Below are positions 28,560-38,098 of a stretch of DNA of 64,000 nt, one piece after another. The position numbers were made by a program, and so were the translations under genes. Location of the stretch: NCBI RefSeq assembly GCF_003268635.1, contig NZ_CP029639.1:1747501-1811500 (forward strand), in the 5' to 3' direction. Source of the stretch: Paenibacillus sp. DCT19 (GTDB taxonomy: Bacteria; Bacillota; Bacilli; Paenibacillales; Paenibacillaceae). Position 1 is the stretch's first letter. Each line of letters begins with the position of its first letter. The notes below the pieces were generated by a model. That model had not been told where the DNA came from and did not search any database. It worked only from the letters and a program-made list of their open reading frames with translations.

Positions 28560-29169
28560 GGAAATCAAATACTCTCTACATGTCGCTGTACGTCCATTCG
28601 ACGGATACTGGGATCTGAAGTATGAAAATAAAGGCAGGCTGCGTGTGGCGTTACTGGTGCTGCTCGGTGTTACCATAACGATGATTCTGAAACGTCAGTA
28701 CGCCGGATATGTCGTCAATGACAATTACCCCCTCTCTTTGAACAGTATCAATGAGTTGAAATACATCATTCTCCCCTTCCTGCTCTGGTGTATCTCCAAT
28801 TGGTCACTGACCACGCTGATGGACGGAGAAGGCAAGTTCAGGGATATTCTGATTGCAACGGGATATGCCATGCTTCCCCTTATTCTGATCAACATTCCGA
28901 ATATATTACTGAGTAATGTGATTACACTACGTGAATCTTCTTTCTATTATTTATTTGACTCAATAGGGGTCATTTGGTTTGTCTGGCTGCTTTTTATAGG
29001 AACCAAAACGGTGCATCAGTATTCAGTGATCAAAACGATTAGCACGATGCTGCTCACCCTGGTTGTTATGGGGATCGTTATCTTTCTGGGCCTGCTTTTC
29101 TTTAGCTTGATTCAACAGATTATCAGTTTTGTGTACACCCTCTATCAAGAGATCACGCTGCGCAAATAG
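28546..29169 (+). CDS. Yip1-like integral membrane protein
   Basis: About 207 residues with five predicted membrane segments and the Yip1-type layout (PFDGYWDLKYENKG at the start). ATG 28546 has GGGGAG seven bases upstream; the longer start at 28528 lies before that site. It overlaps the NHL gene end by 14 bases. Yip1-like proteins recur in this kind of Paenibacillus ABC cluster; no role is established. Confidence 0.75.
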   Translation: MSLIKEIKYSLHVAVRPFDGYWDLKYENKGRLRVALLVLLGVTITMILKRQYAGYVVNDNYPLSLNSINELKYIILPFLLWCISNWSLTTLMDGEGKFRDILIATGYAMLPLILINIPNILLSNVITLRESSFYYLFDSIGVIWFVWLLFIGTKTVHQYSVIKTISTMLLTLVVMGIVIFLGLLFFSLIQQIISFVYTLYQEITLRK

Positions 29170-29191
29170 GAGAAGGAAGGAGGTGTCAGAG

Positions 29192-31789
29192 GTGAACAAA
29201 ACTCGTACGATGTTTGCCATAACCATCATGATCGGCAGCTTGTTGATGACTCAAAATATCAACTATGCAGAGTCGGTCTATGAACGAGCGGTGACCACAA
29301 CAGTTGAGTCTGAACAAAAGACGACAGAGTCTATTCAGGCTGACGCAGATCCATCCATAACCAAAGAGCTGGCAAATAAAGCTGCAAGCCACAACGTAAT
29401 AACTGTTCCTGACGGTATGGAAGCCGTAGCTGAGAATGAGGAGCTGATTCTGTATCTCCAGCCGGAAACAACAGAGATCGCGACGCTCGATAAGCAGCAT
29501 GGTGAGATGTGGTTTTCCAATCCGCAGGATCGGGAACTGGATGCCGTCGCAACCGGATACAACAAGTCCCAGCTGAATGTACAGCTCGAATTGACGTATT
29601 ACGATAACGCCGGAAATGCACTCAAATACGACAATTATACACATAGTGTTCAGAGTGGTCAGTTTGAGATCGAAAAAGTCGAAGACGGCGTTAATATCGT
29701 GTATACGCTGGGTGAAGTCAAGAGCGATATTGAAGCCATTCCCAAATATATTAGCGAGGATCGCTTCAGGACTTTAATCCTCGATAAACTGGAGGAAAAG
29801 GATCAGAAAGAGTTAGAGAAGCGTTTTCGTTATGATGAGCAGAACAAGCGTTACGAAAGACGGGATTCATCGCTGAAAGGTGTTGGTTTGTCCAAAGTAA
29901 CCCGAATTCTGGAATCCATTGACTATGATGATGTGCAGATCGCGATTGACAAGGAAGCCTACGGGGAGGAAGGAAGCGGGCTTGAGAATGTCATCGTACC
30001 AGTGCACTATCGACTCGAAGATGGACGTCTGAGGGTATCGATCCCTGAGAACGGTATCCAGTATCCGGATTCCATGAAGATTCAATCCTTGTCACTGCTA
30101 CCTTTTTTCGGAGCAAGCGGGCCTTCTGATGAAGGATACAGTCTGGTGCCGGACGGATCAGGATCACTGATTTACTTTAATAACCAAAAGACGTATGCAT
30201 CACCGTATAGCACTACCTTGTATGGTGATGATCATGCTGTTAATCAACTTACCCAGATTCAGAAGGAACAGAAGGCTAGAATTCCTGTGTATGGCATGAG
30301 TTACGGAGACAAAGGGTATTTGGCTATCATTGATAAAGGCGATACAGTCGCATCCGTCGAGGCGGATATCAGTGGCAGATTGAATGAATACAATACCGTG
30401 CATTCAAGCTTTTCGCTGAGCAGTATGGAGGAAGTTACACTCACCAATGGATGGCGTTCCAGCACGGTCAAACGGTTTCAGGCACAGCCTTTCCATAACG
30501 AGATGGCAGTCATCTTTGAGTTTCTGGGTGCGGATAATGCGAGCTATTCAGGTATGGCTTCGGCGTATCGGGATTATCTGGTTGAGCACAAGCAGCTGAT
30601 GCGTTTGGCTGATGATACAGCACTGCCATTTTACTTAGAACTCATTGGCGGCATTCCGAAGAAAAAGTTCTTTCTGGGCATACCCTACAATGCTTATGAG
30701 CCGTTGACAACCTTTGAGGAAGCACAGGAAATCTTGAAGGAGATGCAGAGCTACGGTGTGAGCGACATTCAGCTTCGTTACTCGGGGTGGTTTAACGGAG
30801 GAATCCATCACGACATGCCTCAGTCGATTGATGTTGATAAGAAGCTTGGGAGGGCTCAGGGTTTGCAAAGCCTGCAGGCATACACGGAGCAGAATGGCTT
30901 CGGATTTTACCCGGATGTGTCTTTTCTGGAGGTGTTTCCGGAAGCTAAGGCGTTCAAGAAATCATATGCTTCACGTCAAGTTACAGGCAAGCTTGCTCAG
31001 TTGTTCCCATACCGGATATCTACATTTACGCGGGATGAAGAGGCTTCACCAGGATATGTCGTCAGCCCACAAGCCGTACCTGGCATTGTGGATGGATTTT
31101 TGCAAGACTATACCCGGCTGGGACTTTCGGGCGTGTCACTTCGAGATTTAGGGGATCAGTTGAACTCCGATTTCAATCGTACAAGTGTGGTGAATCGGGA
31201 GCAGGCGAAGAAGGTTGTAGTCGAGCAGCTTGAGAAGCTTCATCGTTCCGATGCGTCACTTCTTGTGGAAGGTGGCAATGTGTATGCAAGTGCCTACACC
31301 CGGCATATTGTGGATGCACCTATGAGTAACAGCGGCTTTAACATAACCGACGAAGCAGTTCCTTTTTTCCAACTGGTATATCACGGCTACATCCAATATG
31401 CGGGAAAAGCATGGAATATGGCTGACGATCAGGATTCCCTTGTACAGATGCTGCGAGCGATTGAAACCGGATCAGCACCTTACTACACATGGTTCTATGC
31501 GGATCCATCTGCAATTAAGATGACTGGATTTGACGAGTTGTATTCAGCAGATTATCGGCGCTGGATTCAGGAATCAGCCGAGCGGTACCAGCAGATTAGC
31601 GATGTCCTGAACGACGTGCAGAATCAAACGATTGTGAAACATGAGAAGCTGAGCGATGGTGTCTATCAGACGACTTTTGAAAAAGGAAAAACGATCATTG
31701 TCAATTACAACGATGTTACTGCGAACATTAACGGCGTAAGTGTGGCAGCGAAGAGCTACCATGTAGGAGGAGGTGACATGCCGGAATGA
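29192..31789 (+). CDS. DUF5696-type secreted protein, possible glycosidase fold
   Basis: About 865 residues from GTG 29192, eight bases after AAGGAGG; the longer frame to 29129 has no such site. Signal peptide (about 1-27), beta-rich N-terminal half, then a region (about 490-790) with alternating hydrophobic strands and conserved aromatic/acidic motifs (IQLRYSGWFNGG, GFYPDVSFLEVFPEA, GVSLRDLGDQLNSDF) that reads like a TIM-barrel hydrolase. The family is recognised by resemblance to DUF5696 proteins of Paenibacillus; catalytic activity is a guess. Confidence 0.65.
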   Translation: MNKTRTMFAITIMIGSLLMTQNINYAESVYERAVTTTVESEQKTTESIQADADPSITKELANKAASHNVITVPDGMEAVAENEELILYLQPETTEIATLDKQHGEMWFSNPQDRELDAVATGYNKSQLNVQLELTYYDNAGNALKYDNYTHSVQSGQFEIEKVEDGVNIVYTLGEVKSDIEAIPKYISEDRFRTLILDKLEEKDQKELEKRFRYDEQNKRYERRDSSLKGVGLSKVTRILESIDYDDVQIAIDKEAYGEEGSGLENVIVPVHYRLEDGRLRVSIPENGIQYPDSMKIQSLSLLPFFGASGPSDEGYSLVPDGSGSLIYFNNQKTYASPYSTTLYGDDHAVNQLTQIQKEQKARIPVYGMSYGDKGYLAIIDKGDTVASVEADISGRLNEYNTVHSSFSLSSMEEVTLTNGWRSSTVKRFQAQPFHNEMAVIFEFLGADNASYSGMASAYRDYLVEHKQLMRLADDTALPFYLELIGGIPKKKFFLGIPYNAYEPLTTFEEAQEILKEMQSYGVSDIQLRYSGWFNGGIHHDMPQSIDVDKKLGRAQGLQSLQAYTEQNGFGFYPDVSFLEVFPEAKAFKKSYASRQVTGKLAQLFPYRISTFTRDEEASPGYVVSPQAVPGIVDGFLQDYTRLGLSGVSLRDLGDQLNSDFNRTSVVNREQAKKVVVEQLEKLHRSDASLLVEGGNVYASAYTRHIVDAPMSNSGFNITDEAVPFFQLVYHGYIQYAGKAWNMADDQDSLVQMLRAIETGSAPYYTWFYADPSAIKMTGFDELYSADYRRWIQESAERYQQISDVLNDVQNQTIVKHEKLSDGVYQTTFEKGKTIIVNYNDVTANINGVSVAAKSYHVGGGDMPE

Positions 31790-32684
31790 AAATCAAAAAG
31801 TTATCTCTTGAACAAAAAACAGATATTACGGTTTGTATTTCATTCTGCCCTGGTTCATCGGGTTCCTAATTCTGTTCATGGTGCCGTTAATCTCGTCGTT
31901 TCGATACAGTATGAGTAATCTTCAGGTGTCTAATGAAGGGTTCACCCTAGAGTTTATCGGTTTGGGCAATTTCCGCGAGGCTCTGTTATCCCATGAATCC
32001 TATGTACGAATGTTGACGGAATCGGTTCTGAATATTGTGGTAAATACACCACTGATTATTATTTTCAGCCTGTTTTTTGCCGTCATTCTGAATCAGAAGT
32101 TTCGCGGACGGGTTTTGGCAAGAGCAATCTTTTTCCTGCCGGTTATTCTGGCTTCGGGCATCATTGCTAGTATTGAAAACGGGGATTTGATGCAATCCGT
32201 TGTACGCAATGCCAATGATATGACCGGTGGGGGACTGTCCGTCTTAAAAAATCTGGATCTGACCATTATGCTGCTTGAATCCGGTATGAGTCCGATTCTG
32301 GTTGAATATTTAACTGGTGCGGTAAGTCGAATTTATGAGATTGTCAGTCAGTCCGGAGTACAAATTCTGATTTTCCTTGCAGGCTTGCAGTCGATCTCAC
32401 CATCACTGTATGAAGCGGCCAAGATTGAGGGGTCGACGGGATATGAAGCCTTTTGGAAGATAACATTCCCCATGCTGAGTCCATTAATTCTGACCAATCT
32501 GGTCTATACGATTGTGGACAGCTTCATCAGTGACCAGACCAGTCGGCTTGTGGTGGATACCGCCTTCAAGAGCTTTAATTTTGGGCTCAGTGCGGCGATG
32601 TCCTGGATATATTTTGCCGTTATTGCACTGATCTTGTGGGTGACGACTGCCCTTGTGTCTCGCAAGGTCTTTTATCAGAATTAG
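31786..32684 (+). pseudogene. ABC sugar permease (MalF type), frameshifted near the N-terminus
   Basis: ATG 31786 overlaps the previous stop (ATGA) and follows GGAGGAGG. After codon 10 the frame breaks: adding one A to the A6 run near 31815 joins MKIKKLSLEQK to NRYYGLYFILPWFIGFLILF (written as two parts of one helix), the normal start of this permease family. The remaining 280 residues have six membrane segments and the EAA loop (LYEAAKIEGSTGYEAFWKI). As written only the region after 31833 is open. It pairs with the next permease. Confidence 0.78.
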
Positions 32685-32705
32685 CAATCTCGAAGGAGGC
32701 ATGAC

Positions 32706-33719
32706 ATGAAGACAGGAACCGCATCAGGGCAGCGAACTGCAAAAAAAGAAGGGCTAGAGCGCCTAACCTCTACAGCCTACTGGTTTGAATCCATTAAAAA
32801 GTGGCTGTGGATTTTGGTACGATTCGTCCTGATATTTGGCATTTCATTCGTTATTCTGTATCCCATTTTATTGAAGATATCGATTTCCTTTAAAAGTATG
32901 TCCGATCTGTATGACCCGACAGTAATCTGGATACCCCGCGAATTCACGCTGGATAACTTTAAACTGGTATTCACAGCAATGAACTACCCCAGTGTGCTGA
33001 TGAATACCCTATGGTTGTCGTCTGCTGTTATGCTGCTTCAGACGATAACATGTGTACTCGCAGGCTATGGGTTCGCAAGGATCAGGTTCAGAGGAAGTGG
33101 TTTGTTGTTTGCCGCGGTGATCTTTACCATTTTGGTTCCTTCACAGACGATCATGATTCCACTTTATCTGAATTTTAAAAATTTTGATGTGCTTGGCTTG
33201 ATTGAACTGTTTCGAGGCAGTCCTGCAAATCTGATTAATACGTATTGGCCGTTCCTGATATCTGCATTATTGGGCATGGGTGTGAAAACAGGTCTGTACG
33301 TATACATTTTCCGCCAATTTTTCAGGGGCATACCGCGTGAGATTGAAGAAGCAGCATACGTTGATGGTGCAGGCTATTTCAAGACGTTTGGACGTATTAT
33401 TTTACCAAATGCAATACCCTCCATGGTCACTGTAATGCTGTTTTCGTTTGTATGGCAATGGAATGACTCGTTCTTCACCAATATGTACCTGAACGAGCCC
33501 AAGGTTATGTCGTCGATGATGTCTTCCTCCGGATATACGATCGCAACGTACCTGACTGGCGGAGGTCAAGCCGCTGAATCGTACACGCAGGATCCATTTT
33601 TCATGTCTATGATGATGAATACAAGTGTGCTGCTGGCTATTCTGCCACTTCTTATCATCTATCTGTTCGTTCAGCGACATTTCGTAGAAAGTGTGGAACG
33701 TTCCGGACTTGTGGGCTAG
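32706..33719 (+). CDS. ABC sugar permease (MalG type), second set
   Basis: 337 residues, six membrane segments with an extended N-terminus, EAA loop EIEEAAYVDGAGYFKTFGRI. GAAGGAGG lies ahead of ATG 32706. With the preceding gene it forms a second permease pair in the same locus; no dedicated ATPase is present. Confidence 0.9.
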   Translation: MKTGTASGQRTAKKEGLERLTSTAYWFESIKKWLWILVRFVLIFGISFVILYPILLKISISFKSMSDLYDPTVIWIPREFTLDNFKLVFTAMNYPSVLMNTLWLSSAVMLLQTITCVLAGYGFARIRFRGSGLLFAAVIFTILVPSQTIMIPLYLNFKNFDVLGLIELFRGSPANLINTYWPFLISALLGMGVKTGLYVYIFRQFFRGIPREIEEAAYVDGAGYFKTFGRIILPNAIPSMVTVMLFSFVWQWNDSFFTNMYLNEPKVMSSMMSSSGYTIATYLTGGGQAAESYTQDPFFMSMMMNTSVLLAILPLLIIYLFVQRHFVESVERSGLVG

Positions 33720-33774
33720 ACATGATTATAGAGAATGGCTGAAAGAGAAAAGGCTGGAAGGTTAGGACAGTAAG

Positions 33775-33823
33775 CTTGCAATCGCATGGGTGCCACTGTA
33801 CCGAGTGGTGCCTGTATTGCAAG
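33775..33823 (+). promoter_or_regulatory. two-tier hairpin between permease and GH30 gene
   Basis: Outer arms CTTGCAAT (33775-33782) and ATTGCAAG (33816-33823) pair perfectly; inside, GGTGCCACT (33789-33797) pairs perfectly with AGTGGTGCC (33804-33812). No T tract follows, so it is unlikely to be a simple terminator. It may affect RNA stability or expression of the GH30 gene. Confidence 0.5.
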
Positions 33824-33865
33824 TAAATGTAGATGCTTTGGCTGGCAAAGAGGAGGAGATCATAG

Positions 33866-35418
33866 ATGGGGAAAACGCTATCGAAGTCAGAAGGGTCACC
33901 GGATGCGGTGGTAACGGTTAGTGGGGAGCTTCGCTACCAGATGATGGATAACTTTGGCGCATCGGATGCATGGTCCATGGAACCGTTAGGCAAGCATTGG
34001 ACTGAGGAGAACAAAAACCGGTTGGTGGATCTGTTATTTTCGAGAGAGAAGGGCATCGGATTATCTGCATGGCGTTTCAATATTGGTGCAGGTTCCGCAG
34101 TAACAGATCAAGACCGAATTCCCGACCCTTGGAGACGCACAGAAGCTTTCAAAATTTCGGAGGATGGAGAATACGACTGGAGCAAACAGTCCGGACAACA
34201 ATGGTTCCTGCAGGCTGCACGTGATCGGGGGTGGAGACGCTCATTGCATTTGTGAATAGTCCGCCGGTATGGATGACCAAAAACGGTCATGCCCAGCCAG
34301 ATTCCGAAGTGGGCTCGACCAATCTGAAACAGGGGTACGAGGGGACATTTGCAACTTTTCTTCTACATATATTGAACCATTTCAAGGAGATTGGACTGTC
34401 CTTTGATTATATCAGCCCGATTAATGAGCCTACCTGGGACTGGAACCAGGCTTGGCAGGAGGGCAATCGCTATAACAACGAGGATATGAGACGTGTTATT
34501 CTGGAGCTGCATCGACAATTGCGGTTAACCCATCTGGGAACACGGATCAGTGCGCCCGACGGGGTGGAAATTACTTCACTGCTGGACGACGCGTATTATC
34601 GCCAGTTTGCAGGCAGTGGTACGTATTCGAGTGGTGCCAACAAGCTGGGTACAGGCCAATACCGGGAATACATTAAGGCACTGATTGGTGATCCTGAGAT
34701 GAAGGAAGCGGTGGGCAACAAAATAGCTTCACACTCCTACTGGTCGGATTACAGCCATCCAGGCGACGATCGGCTAGTTCGACTCAGACGGTTATTGAGT
34801 GACAATATGAAACATTATGATGCAAGTTCCAAATATTGGGTGACGGAATATTGCATTTTGGGTGATTACGGTCCTGGTCGGGACCTGGGCATGGAGCCTG
34901 CACTGCATGTTGCACGAACCATTCATTTCGACCTGGTGGAAGCAAACGCAGCTGCGTGGCAGTGGTGGACAGCGGTATCCAAAGTGGACTATAAGGACGG
35001 ACTGATCTACACCGATTTTCAGGAGGAGGGCGATGAACAGAGCATTGTAACCTCCAAAATGTTGTGGGTGCTGGGCAACTACAGCAAGTTCATTCGCCCC
35101 GGCGCACAGCGAATCGGCCTGACGGGTCTTGGTGAAGAAGCAGACAGCGGATTGCTGGGCTCTGCCTATGTGCATGATGAAGAGCAGACGGTGACCGTGG
35201 TCTTGGTGAACCATGGAGAACGTGACAAATGTATTCAGCTTAACCTGCATAATCTCGGCGTGAACGGAGTCGTTAACACACTTGAATGTTACGTGACGAA
35301 TGCCGGGCTGGATTTGGTTGATATGGGGCGTGTTAAGGCAGGCGATGAACAATCCTTTCTCGTAACGATTCCAGAGCAATCGGTAGTGACTTTGACTGGT
35401 GTAGTGGAGCTAGGCTAG
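33866..35418 (+). pseudogene. GH30-like glycoside hydrolase, frameshifted
   Basis: AGGAGGAG lies ahead of ATG 33866. The frame breaks at about 34229; adding one G to the G5 run gives a continuous 517-residue protein. Features: DNFGASDAWSMEPLG start of the GH30 barrel, acid/base Glu188 in SPINEPTWDW, nucleophile Glu328 in WVTEYC, and a C-terminal beta-sandwich. GH30 members include beta-1,6-galactanases and glucanases. No signal peptide is visible, so it probably acts inside the cell on imported oligosaccharides. It is the last gene of the locus. Confidence 0.75.
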
Positions 35419-35484
35419 GTGTGATGTCGTGCAGCATATTCAGTAAATTCAGTAGTTTTACACGCTGCTGCTAGATTAATAAAC

Positions 35485-35630
35485 TGCTGCCATGTCGGTA
35501 CAGTAGCTTTAGATTTGTGCTTCAATTCGCATCATGCATCAGCACAAAAGAAGCGCCACGACGATACAAACGTGGCGCTTTTTGGCATCCCATCATAACG
35601 ATGTACTCGTGGTGTTGCTGCAATGTATTC
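35485..35630. repeat. intergenic dispersed repeat with terminator, copy 2
   Basis: Homologous to 19935-20080, with identical hairpin arms and matching flanking blocks. It follows the GH30 gene, so the pair brackets the carbohydrate locus. Confidence 0.65.
35551..35583. terminator. bidirectional terminator inside repeat copy 2
   Basis: Stem AAGCGCCACG / CGTGGCGCTT, 10-base loop, then three more T residues; the arms are identical to those at 20004-20033. Confidence 0.85.
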
Positions 35631-35718
35631 GCACACATTTAATAATTGAATCGTCATATAGAACTTATCTATAAGCAATCCGTTGACGATGAATCGGCTG
35701 AAATGATATTTTTAGATC

Positions 35719-35743
35719 AATTCCTACTTAACAAGTAAGAATT
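35719..35743. promoter_or_regulatory. inverted-repeat operator upstream of the sulfur operon
   Basis: AATTCCTACTT and AAGTAAGAATT form an inverted repeat (10 of 11 pairs) around AAC. TTGACG at 35683 with TATTTT near 35707 would place it at the transcription start; alternatively TATAAA (35749) is the -10. ATTCC...GAAT arms recall CymR-type cysteine-regulator sites of Bacillota. The regulator identity is inferred. Confidence 0.5.
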
Positions 35744-35785
35744 GGTGGTATAAAAATAATAACCAACATGACGGGGGAAATATTC

Positions 35786-36613
35786 ATGAAAAAATGGTCA
35801 CTTTTAACGGTTACTACTGCACTGCTTGTGGCATTGACAGGATGCAGCACTGGAGAGGAAACTTCAACAGCAACGGGAGCAGATGGAGCACAGGCGCCGA
35901 CCAAAATTATTGTAGGGACAGGCACACAGTTTCCGAATGTAGCCTTTATTGACGATAATAACAAGCTGACAGGTTATGATGTAGAGCTGGTCAGAGAGAT
36001 TGATAAACGTCTGGATGATTACGAGTTCGAGTTTCAGACCTTGGAGTTCACCAACTTACTGTTGAGCCTAGAAACGAACAAGATTGATATGGTTGCACAT
36101 CAAATGGAGAAAAATCCGGAGCGTGAGGAGAAGTATCTGTTTAACAAAGAAGCATATTCACATTGGAAAAACAAAATTGCTGTTCTCAAAGACGACAACT
36201 CCATTCAATCGATTGACGATTTGAAGGGCAAAAAAGTATTTACGACAGCAACCAGTGCACAAGCGATCCTGCTGGAAAATTACAATAAAGAGCATGACAA
36301 TGCACTTGAGATTGTTTATTCAAGCGGTGTAGCCAACGATTTCATCTCACAACTCAAGTCGAAACGGGTTGCAGCTTCGATTGCTGCGGACTTCACGCTT
36401 CCACTGATTGATCCTAACAACGATTTGAAGCTAGTCGGTGCGCCGCTTAGTGAATCCGACACGCTGTTTATGTTCCGCAAAAATGACCCTGAAGAGCAGA
36501 AGCTTGCTGACCGTGTTGACGAGGTGCTGAAGGAAATCAAGGCGGACGGTACATTGAAGCAACTGAGTGAGCAATGGCTTGGGTTTGACGCTACGGAATC
36601 GGAGATCAAATAA
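35786..36613 (+). CDS. cystine/amino-acid ABC binding lipoprotein (TcyJ/TcyK-like)
   Basis: 275 residues from ATG 35786, eight bases after GGGGG; the ATG at 35768 precedes that site. Lipobox ends at Cys20 (ALTGC). Family 3 solute-binding fold with IDDNNKLTGYDVELVREI and FTNLLLSLETNKIDMVAHQM. The neighbouring permeases, ATPase and luciferase-like monooxygenases match the B. subtilis tcyJKLMN-ytm region, so the ligand is probably cystine or an S-containing derivative. Confidence 0.87.
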   Translation: MKKWSLLTVTTALLVALTGCSTGEETSTATGADGAQAPTKIIVGTGTQFPNVAFIDDNNKLTGYDVELVREIDKRLDDYEFEFQTLEFTNLLLSLETNKIDMVAHQMEKNPEREEKYLFNKEAYSHWKNKIAVLKDDNSIQSIDDLKGKKVFTTATSAQAILLENYNKEHDNALEIVYSSGVANDFISQLKSKRVAASIAADFTLPLIDPNNDLKLVGAPLSESDTLFMFRKNDPEEQKLADRVDEVLKEIKADGTLKQLSEQWLGFDATESEIK

Positions 36614-36626
36614 CACTTAGAGTACG

Positions 36627-36666
36627 TGTTCAAAAAGGCCGATTTTCAGTAAGCGTACTTTGAACA
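36627..36666. repeat. short copy of a TGTTCAAAAAG-ended repeat
   Basis: Begins TGTTCAAAAAGG and ends TTTGAACA followed by ACCTCT, with TTTTCAGTA near the left end. The same two ends occur in the 207-bp copy at 60722-60928, so this 40-bp copy looks like an internal deletion. It lies between the binding protein and the first permease. Confidence 0.6.
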
Positions 36667-36695
36667 ACCTCTTAGAGGAAAGGCAGGCCGCAACG

Positions 36696-37391
36696 ATGGG
36701 CGCAACATTTGAGTTCAGCTATATCATTGACTATTTTATTAAGCTTCTACCGACCATCAGCACTACGCTTCTGATTGTAGTTAGTGCGATGGTGCTGGGA
36801 CTTGTTATTAGTTCTATCGCAGCACTGCCTCAAATGTATAATATCCCAGTGCTGAATCGGTTATCGAAACTGTATGTATCCTTTTTTCGTGGTACGCCGA
36901 TCTTGATTCAGTTGTTTTTATTCTATTATGGATTTCCAGAAATATTGAAGTTGTTTGGTGTAAATACGGATCGTGTACCAGCCCTGTATTTTGTTATTTT
37001 GACCTACGCGCTGAACAGCGGAGCATTTATGGTGGAGATGATTCGTGCCTCCGTCGCTTCTGTGGATCGTGGTCAGGTTGAGGCTGCTTATGCAATTGGC
37101 ATGTCGGGGCCACAAGCGTTTTTCCGCATTGTATTGCCACAGGCGATTGTCACGGCGTTGCCGATCTTCTCGAATATGGTCATTGGCAGCTTGAAGGATA
37201 CTTCGCTTGCTTTTAGCGTGGGTGTTATGGAGATGACAGGCAAATCTTCTACGCTGGCAACGATGTCCCGGCATTTTATAGAAGCGTACATTTCACTGGC
37301 TCTCATTTATTTCGTCCTAAGCTTTGTGCTAGAGCGACTGTTCCGTGTACTTGAGCGGAGAGTGCAGAAAAGGGGGTTTGCTCCAATATGA
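36696..37391 (+). CDS. cystine/amino-acid ABC permease (TcyL-like)
   Basis: 231 residues from ATG 36696 with AGG eight bases upstream; the longer TTG start at 36660 falls inside the dispersed repeat. Five membrane segments and the His/Glu/Gln-type permease motif VEAAYAIGMSGPQAFFRIVLPQA. It overlaps the second permease by 4 bases. Confidence 0.88.
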   Translation: MGATFEFSYIIDYFIKLLPTISTTLLIVVSAMVLGLVISSIAALPQMYNIPVLNRLSKLYVSFFRGTPILIQLFLFYYGFPEILKLFGVNTDRVPALYFVILTYALNSGAFMVEMIRASVASVDRGQVEAAYAIGMSGPQAFFRIVLPQAIVTALPIFSNMVIGSLKDTSLAFSVGVMEMTGKSSTLATMSRHFIEAYISLALIYFVLSFVLERLFRVLERRVQKRGFAPI

Positions 37392-38098
37392 GCTTTGATC
37401 TCTCTTTTGTGTGGACCGCCTTTGTGGAACTTCTCGGTGTAATCCCGATTACGCTGGCAATTACGGTTGTATCAGTTGTTTTCGGTTTCCTCATCGGTAC
37501 GGCCGTTGCACTTGTTCGTCAATTTCGAATTCCTGTGCTGAGTCAACTGGCGGCTGCCTACGTTACATTTGTTCGCGGCACACCGATGATTACCCACCTC
37601 TTACTGATTTATTTTGGGGTGCCCATGTTGCTGGATAGTGTGTCGGAATCGCTCGGGCTTGGATTTAATTCGGCATCTATTCCGTTGATCGGCTTTGCTT
37701 ATCTGGCATTTTCAATTACGGCTGGAGCTTATGCGTCCGAGATTGTCAGATCTGGTTTGCTTTCGGTGGATCGCGGGCAGATTGAGGCCGCTTATTCTCT
37801 TGGTATGACTGCGACGAAGGCCTTGCGCAGAATTGTGTTGCCGCAGGCTTTTGCAGCGAGTCTACCCAACATTTCGAACATGCTGATTGGTATGTTGCAT
37901 GGTTCAACGTTGGCATTTGCCGTATCGGTGGTCGAGATTAATGCCAAGGCACAGATTGTTGCATCAACGAATTGGAAGTTTTTTGAGGCATATGTGGCAG
38001 CTGCTCTTATTTTCTGGGGTCTGACCATTGGTATTGAAAGACTGAGCGCGCTGGCAGAGAAGCGGTTCAGAGCGTACAGTCGGGGAGGCGTGTCATGA
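37388..38098 (+). CDS. cystine/amino-acid ABC permease (TcyM-like)
   Basis: 236 residues, five membrane segments, conserved loop [23 protein letters not shown] (two parts). It overlaps both neighbours by 4 bases, so subunits are translationally coupled. It is a paralogue of the preceding permease, forming a heteromeric channel. Confidence 0.88.
   Translation: MSFDLSFVWTAFVELLGVIPITLAITVVSVVFGFLIGTAVALVRQFRIPVLSQLAAAYVTFVRGTPMITHLLLIYFGVPMLLDSVSESLGLGFNSASIPLIGFAYLAFSITAGAYASEIVRSGLLSVDRGQIEAAYSLGMTATKALRRIVLPQAFAASLPNISNMLIGMLHGSTLAFAVSVVEINAKAQIVASTNWKFFEAYVAAALIFWGLTIGIERLSALAEKRFRAYSRGGVS

Noticed and set aside
34792..35379. 195-residue minus-strand frame opposite the GH30 gene
   Set aside because: The plus strand encodes the conserved GH30 nucleophile region here; the minus frame has no family features or ribosome site.
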